Of a DNA stretch of 64,000 nt, positions 1 to 8,972 are shown one piece after another. Below the pieces are notes generated by a model. The model ran no database searches, was not told where the DNA came from, and was given only the letters and a program-made list of their open reading frames with translations. Positions within the stretch are counted from its first letter, which is position 1, and each line of letters opens with the position of its first letter. Both the position numbers and the translations under genes were made by a program. Source of the stretch: CAYPTB01 sp964413535 (GTDB lineage Bacteria; Planctomycetota; UBA1135; GCA-002686595). The stretch spans positions 1-64,000 of the forward strand of contig CAYPTB010000039.1 in NCBI GenBank assembly GCA_964413535.1. Direction: 5' to 3'.

Positions 1-52
1 CATCGGCGCGCGCCGAGGATGCCTGCGGCGCACGCCGGCCCCCGGCCGGCGG

Positions 53-72
53 CCGCGGCCCTTCGGCCGCGG
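53..72. other. GC-rich hairpin near window edge
   Basis: An 8-bp perfect stem (53-60 pairing with 65-72) closes a CTTC tetraloop. It lies downstream of the sbcC-like gene and may act with the next hairpin. Whatever gene precedes position 1 is not visible. Confidence 0.4.
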
Positions 73-82
73 GATCTCCTCC

Positions 83-114
83 CCCGGAATCCTCGCGTTC
101 CGCGAGGTTCCGGG
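83..114 (-). terminator. Hairpin terminator of the sbcDC-like operon
   Basis: Bases 83-97 pair with 101-114 through two 7-bp arms, interrupted by a single bulged T at 90 and closed by a 3-nt loop. The hairpin begins about 10 bases after the stop codon of the minus-strand sbcC-like gene. There is no clear T-tract on the minus strand, so it would be an atypical intrinsic terminator or a 3'-end stabiliser. Confidence 0.5.
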
Positions 115-124
115 AAGTAGTAGA

Positions 125-2767
125 TCAGGAGAGCCGCAGCACCTGCGCGCCGCCGACGTGCAGGTAGCGGTCGGGCGAGCTCGTGAGGACGATCACCTGC
201 AGCGAACGGCCGGCGACGGTCAGCACCGCCCCCATCTCGCGCAGCCGCTGGGGATCGGAGTAGCCGAGCGCGTCGTCGAGGATCATCGGGACCCCGCTGC
301 CGTCGGCGGCGACGATCATGGCGCAGGCGAGCCGCGCGATGATGCCGATCTGCTCGCGCGCGCCCGTGCTGAGCGACTCGAAGGGCAGCGTGCGGCCGAA
401 GAGCGTCCGGCTCCGCACGCGCAGGTCCTCGTCGAGCTCGATCTGGAAGTCGGCGCCGAAGACGATGCGCCCGAGGTTCTCGATGCGCTCGCGCAGGGGG
501 CGCACGTAGGCGCGGCGGGCGTCCTCGCGCCGATCGCGCAGCGTGTGGAACAGGAGGGCCGCCGCGCGGGCGCGCGACTCGAGGCGCTCGAGCTCGCGCA
601 AGAGGTGCACGCGCTCCGATTCGGCTTGGTCGTACTTCTCGGCCAGCCCTTCCTCGCCGAGCAGCACCACGCGCGCTCCGACCCTCGTGCGCTCGTTCTC
701 CGTGTCGCGCAACTCGCGTCGCAGAACGGCGAGGACGGCTTCCGAACCGGCGACGCGCTCGCGCAGCGCGTCCGGCCCGCGGCTCTCGAGGTCGGCGCGC
801 GTCCGCTCGTGCAGCGCGCGCAGCTCGGCCTCGCGGGCGAGAGCGAGCTCCAGCTCGCGCTCGAGGACTTCGTCCGCTTCGCGCGCCCGCGCCTCGGCGA
901 GCGCGGCGCGCACGGCCGCGGAGTCGGCGGCGACCGCACGTGCGCGACCCGCGAGATCGGCGACGTTGCGTCCGAGCTCGCCGCAACGCGCGCGCACGGC
1001 CTCCGTCGCGACCGACACGCGCTCGCGCTCTCCGCGCAGGGCTTCCAACGCGGCCTCCGCGCTGCGCAGGCTCGTCAGGGCGGTCTCGCGGTCGGCCGGC
1101 ATCGGTCCGCTCGCGGCCCGCTCGCGCAGGTACGCGAAGACGCGGCGGCGCAGCGTCTCCTGACGGCTCTCGAGCCCGTCGGTCCAGCTCTCGCCGAGCT
1201 CGATGCTCACGGCGCGATCGCGTTCGGCGATCTTGGCTTCGGCGCGCTGGCGCTGCTTCAGGAGCTCCAGCGCCGTCTCCAGGTCGTCGACGCCGATCGC
1301 CTGGCAGGACGACATGTACTCGTTGCGGGCGAGGTCGAGGTTGCGCCGGACCTGCGCGAGGTCTTCGCCGGGCTCGATCGAGATGCGCAGGAGTCCGGGC
1401 AGCTCGAGGTGGAGCGGCGCGGTGATCGCGTCCTGGCGGACGTCGCCTTCGTCCAGGACGATGCGCTCGCCGCCGACGACGAGGGTGAGCTCGCGCAGCA
1501 CCTCCAGGCGCAGGTTGGAGCTCTTGGACTGCAGCACCGCACGCGTCACGAGGAGCTGGTTGTAGGACGCCTGGATGCGCCGGACTGCCTCGCTCGTGAC
1601 GCGCATCGTGGCGAGCAGGGCCTGGGCGTCCGCCGCTTCCTCGCGCGCGCGCTGCACGCGCTCCTTGCGCTTGCCGAGCTCGTCCAGCTCGTCGCGATCG
1701 CTCCAGTGCTCGTAGTCGACGCGCGCTGCAGTCGCCGTGTCGCGCGCGGCGCTCTCGCGACCGACGAGCACGCGCAGCGTCTCCTCGGCGGCCGCGAGTT
1801 CCTCGCGCGCAGCGGCGTGCGCGTTCTCCGAGGCCGCGAGCTCGACCGTCACGCGCGCGAGGGCCGACTCGAGCTCGCCCAGGCGCGCGAGCTGCGCGCC
1901 GCGCGTCGCAAGGCGTTCGCGGGCGAGCTCGCAGGCCCCGCGAGCGCCTTCCCAGCGCAGCTCCGTCGCCTGGACCTCGTCGCGCAGGCCGGCCAGGGCG
2001 GCGAGCTCTTCCCTGTAGCGCAGCGACTCCATGGCGACCTGCGCCTCGCGACCCGCGAGGCGGGTGAGGTCGGCGCCGAGCGCGGCGCAGCGCGCGACGT
2101 CGAGGTCGAGGTCGCGCACGCGCGCGGCCAGGGTCGCGACGCGCTCCTCGACCCGCTGGACCTCCGCTCGGCGCTCCGAGAGCTCCTTCTTCTCGCGCCC
2201 GGTGGGCGTGTGGTAGCGCTGGAACTCCACCGTGACCGCCTCGAACAGGCTCTCGTTCTCGTCGGCATCTCCGCCGCCGCTTCCAGCCGCGTGGTCGAGC
2301 GCCGCCGAGAGCGACGCGCTCTGCCCCACGTTGGCCTGCGAGACGGCCATGCCCTGGTGGATGCGCAGCGCCTTCCACAACGCGACGTCGATCGTGTGCT
2401 CGAGCAGCTCGCGCGCCCGGTCGTGGGCCTCGCGACCCGTCAGGCTCTCCGGCGCCGGCGCGCGCACGACGAGCTCGGTCATGCGCTCCTTGTGATAGCG
2501 CTTGGAGTAGGTGAACTCGTACTCGCCGGTCCGGGCCTCGAGCTCGATCTCCGTCGCGACGTCGCGGCCGACCGGCTGCAGCGAGCGGACACGCATCGCG
2601 CGCGAATCGTCGCGGCAGTCGAACAGGACGTCGATCGCTTCCGTGAGGCACGACTTCCCGACCTCGTTGGGTCCCTGGACGATGGTCACGTCCTCGCCCT
2701 CGGGGAAGAGCACCTCGTGCTCGACGATCCCGCGGTAGTTGGAGAGCCGGATGCGCCGGATCCTCAC
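125..2767 (-). CDS. SbcC/RAD50-like (YhaN-type) AAA ATPase
   Basis: About 880 residues of SMC/RAD50-type DNA-repair ATPase, expected to work in the cytoplasm with the adjacent SbcD-like nuclease. The N-terminus (MRIRRIRLSNYRG) is followed by the Walker A GPNEVGKS at residues 32-39. Long coiled-coil arms flank a central beta-rich insert, and the C-terminus carries an ABC signature region (LSTGAREQ) and Walker B (MILDDALGYSDP). I chose the GTG start at 2767 because the N-terminal beta-strand starts there, a GGAGG-like site precedes it, and the codon overlaps the stop of the upstream gene as GTGA. Upstream open codons are unrelated low-complexity Arg-rich sequence. No CxxC zinc hook is present in the coiled-coil apex, unlike classical SbcC/RAD50. 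A YhaN-like assignment fits better than true SbcC. Confidence 0.85.
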   Translation of the reverse strand: MRIRRIRLSNYRGIVEHEVLFPEGEDVTIVQGPNEVGKSCLTEAIDVLFDCRDDSRAMRVRSLQPVGRDVATEIELEARTGEYEFTYSKRYHKERMTELVVRAPAPESLTGREAHDRARELLEHTIDVALWKALRIHQGMAVSQANVGQSASLSAALDHAAGSGGGDADENESLFEAVTVEFQRYHTPTGREKKELSERRAEVQRVEERVATLAARVRDLDLDVARCAALGADLTRLAGREAQVAMESLRYREELAALAGLRDEVQATELRWEGARGACELARERLATRGAQLARLGELESALARVTVELAASENAHAAAREELAAAEETLRVLVGRESAARDTATAARVDYEHWSDRDELDELGKRKERVQRAREEAADAQALLATMRVTSEAVRRIQASYNQLLVTRAVLQSKSSNLRLEVLRELTLVVGGERIVLDEGDVRQDAITAPLHLELPGLLRISIEPGEDLAQVRRNLDLARNEYMSSCQAIGVDDLETALELLKQRQRAEAKIAERDRAVSIELGESWTDGLESRQETLRRRVFAYLRERAASGPMPADRETALTSLRSAEAALEALRGERERVSVATEAVRARCGELGRNVADLAGRARAVAADSAAVRAALAEARAREADEVLERELELALAREAELRALHERTRADLESRGPDALRERVAGSEAVLAVLRRELRDTENERTRVGARVVLLGEEGLAEKYDQAESERVHLLRELERLESRARAAALLFHTLRDRREDARRAYVRPLRERIENLGRIVFGADFQIELDEDLRVRSRTLFGRTLPFESLSTGAREQIGIIARLACAMIVAADGSGVPMILDDALGYSDPQRLREMGAVLTVAGRSLQVIVLTSSPDRYLHVGGAQVLRLS

Positions 2768-3897
2768 GCTTCCCTCCGAGCGAGGCGCATGAGCAGGGTG
2801 AGCGCGGTGCGCGCGTCGAAGCCTTCCTCGTCGTCGCGCTTCGAGGTCGATCGCAGGGCGTCGACTGCCTCCTTCGCGAAGCCTTCCAGGCCGAGATCGT
2901 CGAAGTCCAGGTCGTCGGGGACGACGGCCAGGTCGCGCTGACGCTCCCAGACTTCGACCGCCGCGTAGAGATCGCGAGCGTCCTCGAAGATCTCGTCGAG
3001 CCGCGCCTTCAGGGAGAGGCGCAGGACGCCGGACAAGGCGAAGCGCAAGACCGTGCGCTCCTTGTCGGGAACGCGTTCGAGCCATTCGGCGAGCGCCTCC
3101 ACGTCGTCCGCGGCGTACAGCTCGACCGCGCGCCGCACGAAGCGCCACTGACCGACTTGGATCGGGCGCGTTTCGACGTGCGCCTCGTCGAGGTCGACCA
3201 CGAGCGCCTTGCCGGGATCGACCTCGTCGTGATCGGTCGGCTCGGGCGCGCCGGAATACCACGCGCGCCCGGCTTCGTCGCAGCGCGTGAGCGAGTGTCG
3301 GTCGCCGAGCGCCAGGTAGTGCAACCGGTGTCCGTCGAAGAGCCGCCCGACGGTCGCGAGGGCGATGCGCGCGGGGTCGTCGTGCACGGCCGCCAGCGAG
3401 TCGAGCGCGCCGTGCGCGACGCCGATGCGCACGCCGCGCACGACGGGTTCGAGGCCGGAGAAGTGCTTGGCGACGAGATCCTCGAGGGGACGTTTGCTGG
3501 TCCAGGGAGCGCCGACCAACTCCACGCCATCGGCGACGGCGATCGGACGCGCGTCGGAGAGCACGTGCACGTTCGCGGGCTTGTGCTCGGCGAACACGCG
3601 CGCGCCGAAGATGGACGAAGCGTCCAGCGGGTCGTGATTGCCCGGCAGGAGGTAGACGGGCAGCGCGGTCTCCCCCAGCGCCTCGAGGCCGCGCACGACG
3701 GTGCGCCGGTCGACGTGGTTGGACTCGAAGACGTCCCCGGCGACGACGGCGAAGGCGCAGTGCTCCTCCACGGCGCAGCGCAAGAGTCGCCGGACGGCGT
3801 CGAAGCGGTCCTGCGCGAAGCGCGATTGGGCCTCCTCCGAGAGGAAGTGCCGCGTCATGCCGAGCTGCCAGTCACTCGTATGGAGGAAGCGGACCAT
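2764..3897 (-). CDS. SbcD/Mre11-like metallophosphoesterase nuclease
   Basis: A 377-residue calcineurin-like phosphoesterase, the likely nuclease subunit for DNA-end processing with the downstream SbcC-like ATPase, whose start overlaps this stop codon by four bases. Visible family motifs are the N-terminal HTSDWQLG block, VAGDVFES, LLPGNHD and the C-terminal LALGDRHS block. Two metal-ligand positions differ from E. coli SbcD: DxH reads D-W-Q, and the usual G-H-x-H reads G-D-R-H. I believe a YhaO-like subfamily shares these changes but cannot check that here. The ATG start opens directly into the first conserved strand. The gene is the first of a two-gene operon and is divergent from the FG-GAP gene. 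Confidence 0.85.
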   Translation of the reverse strand: MVRFLHTSDWQLGMTRHFLSEEAQSRFAQDRFDAVRRLLRCAVEEHCAFAVVAGDVFESNHVDRRTVVRGLEALGETALPVYLLPGNHDPLDASSIFGARVFAEHKPANVHVLSDARPIAVADGVELVGAPWTSKRPLEDLVAKHFSGLEPVVRGVRIGVAHGALDSLAAVHDDPARIALATVGRLFDGHRLHYLALGDRHSLTRCDEAGRAWYSGAPEPTDHDEVDPGKALVVDLDEAHVETRPIQVGQWRFVRRAVELYAADDVEALAEWLERVPDKERTVLRFALSGVLRLSLKARLDEIFEDARDLYAAVEVWERQRDLAVVPDDLDFDDLGLEGFAKEAVDALRSTSKRDDEEGFDARTALTLLMRLARREA

Positions 3898-4202
3898 CGG
3901 CGGAAGCGCTCACCTTGGCAACCGGTGCAGGACGTGTCCACGCACCGCGCGGCCGCGGTCGGTCGAACGTGAGAACCATCGGACGGCGGCTCGGCGGGCC
4001 CGTAGCCCCGAGTTGCAAATGGGACTTGCGCGCCGCCAGAACGGAGCGAGATCGCACGCTTTTCGCGCCGATCTTGGCGCCCGAACTGGATTATCAAGGA
4101 ATTCCCAATTACCGCAGTGCGTGCCGGGCGGCTACACTCGCCCCCCGCGCCGGTCGACCTGACCGGTCGCGTGCCCCTCCCCCCAGCAACAGGGCCCCTG
4201 CG
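3898..4202. other. Divergent intergenic region
   Basis: This 305-base spacer between the sbcD-like gene (minus) and the FG-GAP gene (plus) has no convincing small gene. Its second half is relatively AT-rich around 4090-4110 and holds the TACACT candidate -10 element at 4133. It presumably carries promoters for both directions. Confidence 0.5.
4133..4138 (+). promoter_or_regulatory. Candidate -10 element (TACACT)
   Basis: The hexamer TACACT in the context GGCTACACTCG lies 65 bases before the ATG of the FG-GAP gene. It matches the TAnnnT pattern seen before several other starts in the window. There is no convincing -35 box at 16-18 bases. Confidence 0.3.
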
Positions 4203-6065
4203 ATGACCCGATCAGGCCAGCGCCTTGCCGCGCTCGCGGCGACGACGTGGCTCGTTCTCCTGCCCGCCTCTGCGCAGACGCCGCTCTACACCCTGACCGG
4301 CGACTCCACGGGAAGCGGCTTCGGTCAATCGGTCGCGGGCGCGGGCGACGTGAACGGTGACGGCTTCGACGACGTGATCGTCGGAGCGCCCCATGCCATC
4401 ACCGGCGGATTCAACGGCGGAATCGCGCGCGTCTACTCGGGCCTCTCGGGGTCGGTGCTCCATCAGCACGGGGGCACGAACGCCTTCGACTTCTTCGGAA
4501 ACGCCGTCGCGGGAATCGGCGACGTGAACGGTGACGGCTTCGACGACTACGCCGTCGCTGCGCGCGGCGACGACTCGGTCGGAACGAACGCGGGCGCCGT
4601 CCACGTCTTCTCCGGGAAGACCCATAAGGAGCTCTTCACGCACTACGGGAACTTCGGCGGCGACGCGCTCGGGACCTCGCTCGCGGGCGTGGGAGACGTC
4701 GACCTCGACGGGATCGGCGACCTCGCCGCCGGCATTCCTGGAAGTGACGGCGGCGCCTTCGACGGCGGAGGCGTCCGCGTCATCTCCGGTCGAAGCGGGG
4801 GTGTGATCTTCACGTACTACGGAACGACGGCGGGCGAGCGTATGGGAACGACCGTCGCGCCCGGTGGCGATCTCGACAAGAACTCGTACCACGACCTGCT
4901 GGCGGCGGGAGTGAAGGGCTCCGTGGGCCGCGTGGTCGTGATCTCGGGCAAGACGGGGAAGAAGCTCCTCGACCTGCTCGGCAATCCCCTGGGGGACGGC
5001 TTCGGGCGCTCGCTCGCATCCGTGGGGGACACGAGCGGAGACGGTATCGACGATTTCCTGATGGGAGCTCCTTCTTCCAACCTCGGCGCTCCGGCCGGAG
5101 GCGCGGCGTTCCTGTACTCGGGAGCGGATGCGAGCCTCATCCGGGTCACGACCGGAGACGTTGCGAGCAGCATGCTCGGGATGTCGGTCGCACCGGCCGG
5201 GGACGTCGACGGCGACGGCGTGGCCGACTACGCGATAGGCGTCCCGGGCCACGACGTGGTCCTCGCCAACCCGGTCTCGAACCCCTCGACGAAGGACGAT
5301 TCGGGAAACGACGACGGGCCGCAGAACGACGACCAGCCCCAGAACGACGACGGGCCGCAGGATGACGAGCCGAAGGAAGACGACGGGGAGAAGGACGACT
5401 CGGAGGACGGCGACCCGGGAAATGGCAACCCCAACCCGGCATCGGGGACGCTGACGGACGCCGGTCAAGTGCGCGTCTACTCGGGCAGGACGGGGGCGCT
5501 CGTCTACGCCGTCGACGGGAAGAGCGCCGGAGGCCTCTTCGGCTGGAGCACGGCGAGAGTCGGGGACGCGAACCAGGACGGGATCCAGGACCTCGTGTCG
5601 GCGGCCCTGCTGGCCGATCGCGGCGGCGCGGAGGTCGGGTCGGCGAGCGTCTTCTCGGTCCTTCCCCTTTCGCTCGCGGTCGACCAGCACTTGATCTCGC
5701 TGTCCGCCGGCGGGAGCCAGGTCATGCGACTCGACATGGGACCTTCGAAAGCCGGCTTCATCTTCTGGGTGGTGGGTGGAGGTTCCGGAACCTATCCGGG
5801 CGTCAGTACGACCTTCGGTCACCTGCAGCTCAACATCGACCCCTATCTCGCGTTCACGCTGAAGACGCCGAAGATGGGATTGCTCCTGCCGCCGTTCGGG
5901 GTGACCGACGCGAAGGGCGTGGCCACGTCGACCTTCGCGGTGTCGCCCGGGAGCGACCCCCAGTACGCGGGGGTCACGCTGCACCATGTCCTGTTGCTCC
6001 TCGATCCGGTCGTGGTCGGTGTCGGGGCGCTCTCCAACGCGGTCCCGATCACGCTCCTCGATTGA
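4203..6065 (+). CDS. Secreted FG-GAP beta-propeller protein
   Basis: A 620-residue exported protein. A signal peptide (to about residue 25, ending ASAQ) is followed by seven FG-GAP/integrin-alpha-type repeats with calcium-loop cores such as GDVNGDGFDD, GDVDLDGIGD and GDTSGDGIDD, which should fold as a beta-propeller outside the cytoplasm. Between the sixth and seventh repeats sits an acidic Asp/Gln/Pro linker (5295-5430) built from imperfect QNDDGP-like units. The last ~130 residues form a separate beta-rich domain I cannot name. The ATG was chosen because the signal peptide begins there; the open frame extends further upstream without coding character. The gene end overlaps the convergent YihY gene by 17 bases. 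Ligand and role are unknown. Confidence 0.85.
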   Translation: MTRSGQRLAALAATTWLVLLPASAQTPLYTLTGDSTGSGFGQSVAGAGDVNGDGFDDVIVGAPHAITGGFNGGIARVYSGLSGSVLHQHGGTNAFDFFGNAVAGIGDVNGDGFDDYAVAARGDDSVGTNAGAVHVFSGKTHKELFTHYGNFGGDALGTSLAGVGDVDLDGIGDLAAGIPGSDGGAFDGGGVRVISGRSGGVIFTYYGTTAGERMGTTVAPGGDLDKNSYHDLLAAGVKGSVGRVVVISGKTGKKLLDLLGNPLGDGFGRSLASVGDTSGDGIDDFLMGAPSSNLGAPAGGAAFLYSGADASLIRVTTGDVASSMLGMSVAPAGDVDGDGVADYAIGVPGHDVVLANPVSNPSTKDDSGNDDGPQNDDQPQNDDGPQDDEPKEDDGEKDDSEDGDPGNGNPNPASGTLTDAGQVRVYSGRTGALVYAVDGKSAGGLFGWSTARVGDANQDGIQDLVSAALLADRGGAEVGSASVFSVLPLSLAVDQHLISLSAGGSQVMRLDMGPSKAGFIFWVVGGGSGTYPGVSTTFGHLQLNIDPYLAFTLKTPKMGLLLPPFGVTDAKGVATSTFAVSPGSDPQYAGVTLHHVLLLLDPVVVGVGALSNAVPITLLD

Positions 6066-7539
6066 CGCCGGCGGCCGCGAGGGCCGCTTCGTCGCGTCGG
6101 TCCCCCGCATCGCGGATCGCCTCCTCCCCGAGCTCGCGCAGCGTGTGATCGAGCGGGGAGTTCACGAGCAGCTCGTCGATCCCTTCCAGGATCTTCTCCG
6201 AACGGCGTGCGGCGGCGCTGCGCGCCGGGAAGACGTCGATCATGCGTTGGCCGCGCAGGGCGGCGAGCACGTCGCTCACGCGAATCGCGTCCAGCGAGCG
6301 CGCGGGTAGGAACCCGGGAGCTCCATTCGCAGCGTCCCGATCCAGAGGCGCCAAGAGCCCGGCGTTCACGAGCTTCCGGACGACGTCGTCGATCCACGTC
6401 TCGGGCAAGTGCATGCGCTCGGAGAGGCTCGGCACGCTCCACGGCCGACCACCACGCAAGAAGGACTCGGCCACCAGCGTCAAGGCGCGCAGCGCGAGCA
6501 CTTCCTCGAAGGCCTGGTGGATCGGTCCGACGTAGGCGGAGCCCCGATAGGTGGGCGCGCGGGAATGAGCCGAGGCCAGCTCGGCGCCGAACATCACGGT
6601 CACCCACGAGAGGTAGATCCAGACCAGGAAGATGGGAAAGGCCGCGAACGCGGCGTAGAGCTGATTGAAGCGCGCCGTCCAGATCTGCAGGCCGAGGAAG
6701 AGGACCTGGAGGACGAGCCACAGCGTTCCGCCGCCGATCCCGCCGACCAGTGCGGAGGAGAACTGCATCCTGCGGTTCGGCAAGCACAGGTACAGGAACG
6801 TGAACGCAGTCCAGGCCACCAGCAAGGGCGCGACGCGCAGCGAGAGATCGAGCAAGGGCCCGAGGTGGAACTCCTCGAGGATCGTCACGGCGGTGGGGAA
6901 CTGCAGCGCCCCGACGACGCCGCTGGTCGTGAGCAGGAAGATCGGCGTGATCACGACGATCGCGAGGTAGTCGGTGACCTTGCGCACGATGGAGCGCGAG
7001 GACTTGACCCCCCAGATCTCGTTGAAGGACTTCTCGACCGAGCCGAGCATCTTGACCACCGTCCACAAGAGCACGGCCAAGCCGAACAGGCCGAGCTTCG
7101 AGACGTCGGTCTGCTCGACGAACTCGAGGATGCGCTCGATCGCAGCACGCAAGCTCGTCGACGACTCGACGGCCGCGCCAGTGGTGTCATCGATGACCTT
7201 GGGCAGGGCTTGATCGAGCGCGGGCCGTATGACCTCCGCGACGAGTTTGTCGTACGCGCCGAGCCCCTTCACCACCGAGAACGTGAACGCGAGGACCGGG
7301 ACGATCGACAGGACGGAGATGTAGGTTAGGGCCGCCGCGTGGAACATGCAGCGGTCGCGCTGGAAGCCGCGGATCGCGATGTAGAGCACCCGCGACACCG
7401 AGACGAGGAGCTGGCGAAAGGTCGGCAGCCCGCCCGACTCGAGCGACCAGAGGTCGTGCGTCAGGAACTTGCGCGTGCGCAGGAAGAACTTGCGCGCGCG
7501 CGCGGGCAGCGACTCGCGCGGGGAATGGTCGTCTCTCAG
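6049..7539 (-). CDS. YihY/BrkB-family inner-membrane protein
   Basis: A multi-pass inner-membrane protein of the YihY/virulence factor BrkB family, of unknown molecular function. The family core is clear (AIRGFQRDRCMFHAAALTY, then about six hydrophobic segments) and is followed by a cytoplasmic C-terminal ~150 residues resembling a winged-helix region. The first GTG is at 7398, giving 449 residues. However, in-frame codons upstream encode the family's usual N-terminal segment (RKFLTHDLWSLE), and no ATG, GTG or TTG exists before the in-frame stop at 7579-7581. I therefore place the start at CTG 7539, which has GGAG eight bases upstream and gives 496 residues. If CTG is not used, 7398 is the fallback. 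A GATACT -10-like hexamer lies at 7562-7567. Confidence 0.85.
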   Translation of the reverse strand: MRDDHSPRESLPARARKFFLRTRKFLTHDLWSLESGGLPTFRQLLVSVSRVLYIAIRGFQRDRCMFHAAALTYISVLSIVPVLAFTFSVVKGLGAYDKLVAEVIRPALDQALPKVIDDTTGAAVESSTSLRAAIERILEFVEQTDVSKLGLFGLAVLLWTVVKMLGSVEKSFNEIWGVKSSRSIVRKVTDYLAIVVITPIFLLTTSGVVGALQFPTAVTILEEFHLGPLLDLSLRVAPLLVAWTAFTFLYLCLPNRRMQFSSALVGGIGGGTLWLVLQVLFLGLQIWTARFNQLYAAFAAFPIFLVWIYLSWVTVMFGAELASAHSRAPTYRGSAYVGPIHQAFEEVLALRALTLVAESFLRGGRPWSVPSLSERMHLPETWIDDVVRKLVNAGLLAPLDRDAANGAPGFLPARSLDAIRVSDVLAALRGQRMIDVFPARSAAARRSEKILEGIDELLVNSPLDHTLRELGEEAIRDAGDRRDEAALAAAGVNRGA

Positions 7540-7650
7540 GGTCAGGACTCCGCTCGCGCCGAGTATCGCAGCGGGGACTCAGAAAGGGCGCGGGCTACCG
7601 CGCTTTCTTGCGGGGGGCAGCCAGGGATCACGAGGAGGGTCACGGCCGGG

Positions 7651-8211
7651 TCACGAGCGGAGGAAGTCGAGCCCCGCTTCGCGTTCGGGCGGCGCAGCTT
7701 CGGGATGCACGTCCTCTCCGAAGAGCCGGCCGAGCTCGACCAGGAAGAGCTCGAGCTCGTCACCGCCGTCACCGAGGACGTGCCGCGCGAGCCGCCCGAG
7801 CGCGTTCTCGACCTGGCTCTTCTCGGTGATCGAGATGCGCGTCCCGTCGCCCTCCGGCTGGAGCTCGAAGGACCACGTCTTCGCGAACCAACGCTCGGGG
7901 TCGTCGAAGCACAGCTCGAGGTGACGCGGTGCGACGAACACCGTCACCGCGTAGGTGCGCTCGAGCCCCGGTCCGAGCTCGCGGTACCCGGGGTTCCCGT
8001 TGCGATCGGCGAGCGCCTGGACCCGATCGATCGCCTGCCGCCAACGGGCCTGCCCGGCGAAGTCGGTCGTCGCCCCCCAGAGCTCGCCCACGGGCGTCGC
8101 GTAGCGCGCCGAGCGCTCGACCGCTCGCCGCGACGGGAGGAGGAAACCCACCGACGTGAGCAGGAGCAGCAGGGAACCCGCGACCAGGAGCCAGGATGAG
8201 AGGCGACTCAT
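7651..8211 (-). CDS. SRPBCC-family (polyketide cyclase-like) membrane-anchored protein
   Basis: A 186-residue protein with one N-terminal transmembrane segment (about residues 7-25), followed by a START/SRPBCC-type domain. Recognisable features are TPVGELWGATTDFAGQARWRQAIDRV near the start and a terminal long helix. Such domains bind hydrophobic ligands; the ligand is not predictable here. The ATG at 8211 opens the membrane anchor, and upstream open codons are not coding-like. The gene ends about 110 bases before the YihY start on the same strand, so the two could be co-transcribed. Confidence 0.7.
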   Translation of the reverse strand: MSRLSSWLLVAGSLLLLLTSVGFLLPSRRAVERSARYATPVGELWGATTDFAGQARWRQAIDRVQALADRNGNPGYRELGPGLERTYAVTVFVAPRHLELCFDDPERWFAKTWSFELQPEGDGTRISITEKSQVENALGRLARHVLGDGGDELELFLVELGRLFGEDVHPEAAPPEREAGLDFLRS

Positions 8212-8427
8212 GTCCTTGGTGTTTCGCCTTCTCGGGTCGAAGTCCCGCCTTCCTTGATGAAGAAGGGCGCCGTCCCGCGGGTCCGTCGCTAGGATTCGGA
8301 ACCTACTCGGGCGAGCGCTCCCCGCGCTCGATAGATCCTCCGGCAGGACCGGCGGCCGGAGCTCCTCCTCACGACGCGCCCGGCCCGTCACCGCCTCTCT
8401 CCTCGGCGGAGTTCGAGCAACGCAACC

Positions 8428-8958
8428 ATGGAACGACACCATCTGTTCGTCGGCGGATCCTTGTTGGCGGCGCTCGCCGTCGTGTCCCTTTGGCGGCCGT
8501 CGGAACCGCGCGTGCTCCTCGCGCAAGCCCGGCCCGCGAACTGCAAACCCGCTGCTCCGGTGCGCATCGACTTGTCGCCGCGCGACCTGATCGGAGGTCG
8601 CGCGCGCGTCGACTACGTGCTGACTCCCGTGATGGACGCGCTCGACGTCGACGTGTCGATCGCGTTCCCGCAGGGCGGCTTCGTCCACTCCCACTCGCGG
8701 CCCCCGCGCGGGGCGACCGCGCGCGGAGCTTCGCTGACCGGTGCGCTCGAAGTGGATCTGCCCCCGGATCTCGCCGGGGTCGAGCTCGAGATCCTGGCGC
8801 ACGTCACCGTTCCCGATCCCGATGCACCGGGCGGCACGAGCGTCTTCACGACGACGGAACGGGTGACGTGGGGAGAGCTCGAGCGCGTGCCCGGGGGCGT
8901 GACGCCCGTCCGCTCGGGCGATGAGACGAACCTCGACGTGCCGGCGACGCGCTCGTGA
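8428..8958 (+). CDS. Hypothetical membrane-anchored or secreted protein
   Basis: A 176-residue protein with an N-terminal hydrophobic segment (residues 5-20) and a beta-rich remainder that may be an immunoglobulin-like fold. I do not recognise a family. It ends within four bases of a possible GTG start of the metalloprotease gene, and a TAGGAT hexamer lies 133 bases upstream, so it probably leads a two-gene operon. It may be an accessory of the protease, but that rests on position only. Confidence 0.65.
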   Translation: MERHHLFVGGSLLAALAVVSLWRPSEPRVLLAQARPANCKPAAPVRIDLSPRDLIGGRARVDYVLTPVMDALDVDVSIAFPQGGFVHSHSRPPRGATARGASLTGALEVDLPPDLAGVELEILAHVTVPDPDAPGGTSVFTTTERVTWGELERVPGGVTPVRSGDETNLDVPATRS

Positions 8959-8972
8959 GGGTCGTCGACGCG

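Noticed and set aside
158..2941. Very long open frame on the plus strand opposite the sbcC-like gene
   Set aside because: High G+C leaves long antisense frames open. The sequence lacks any domain, while the minus strand encodes clear Walker A/B motifs.
4212..6110. Long minus-strand frame opposite the FG-GAP gene
   Set aside because: Arg/Val-rich shadow without motif or signal; the plus strand shows a signal peptide and calcium-loop repeats.
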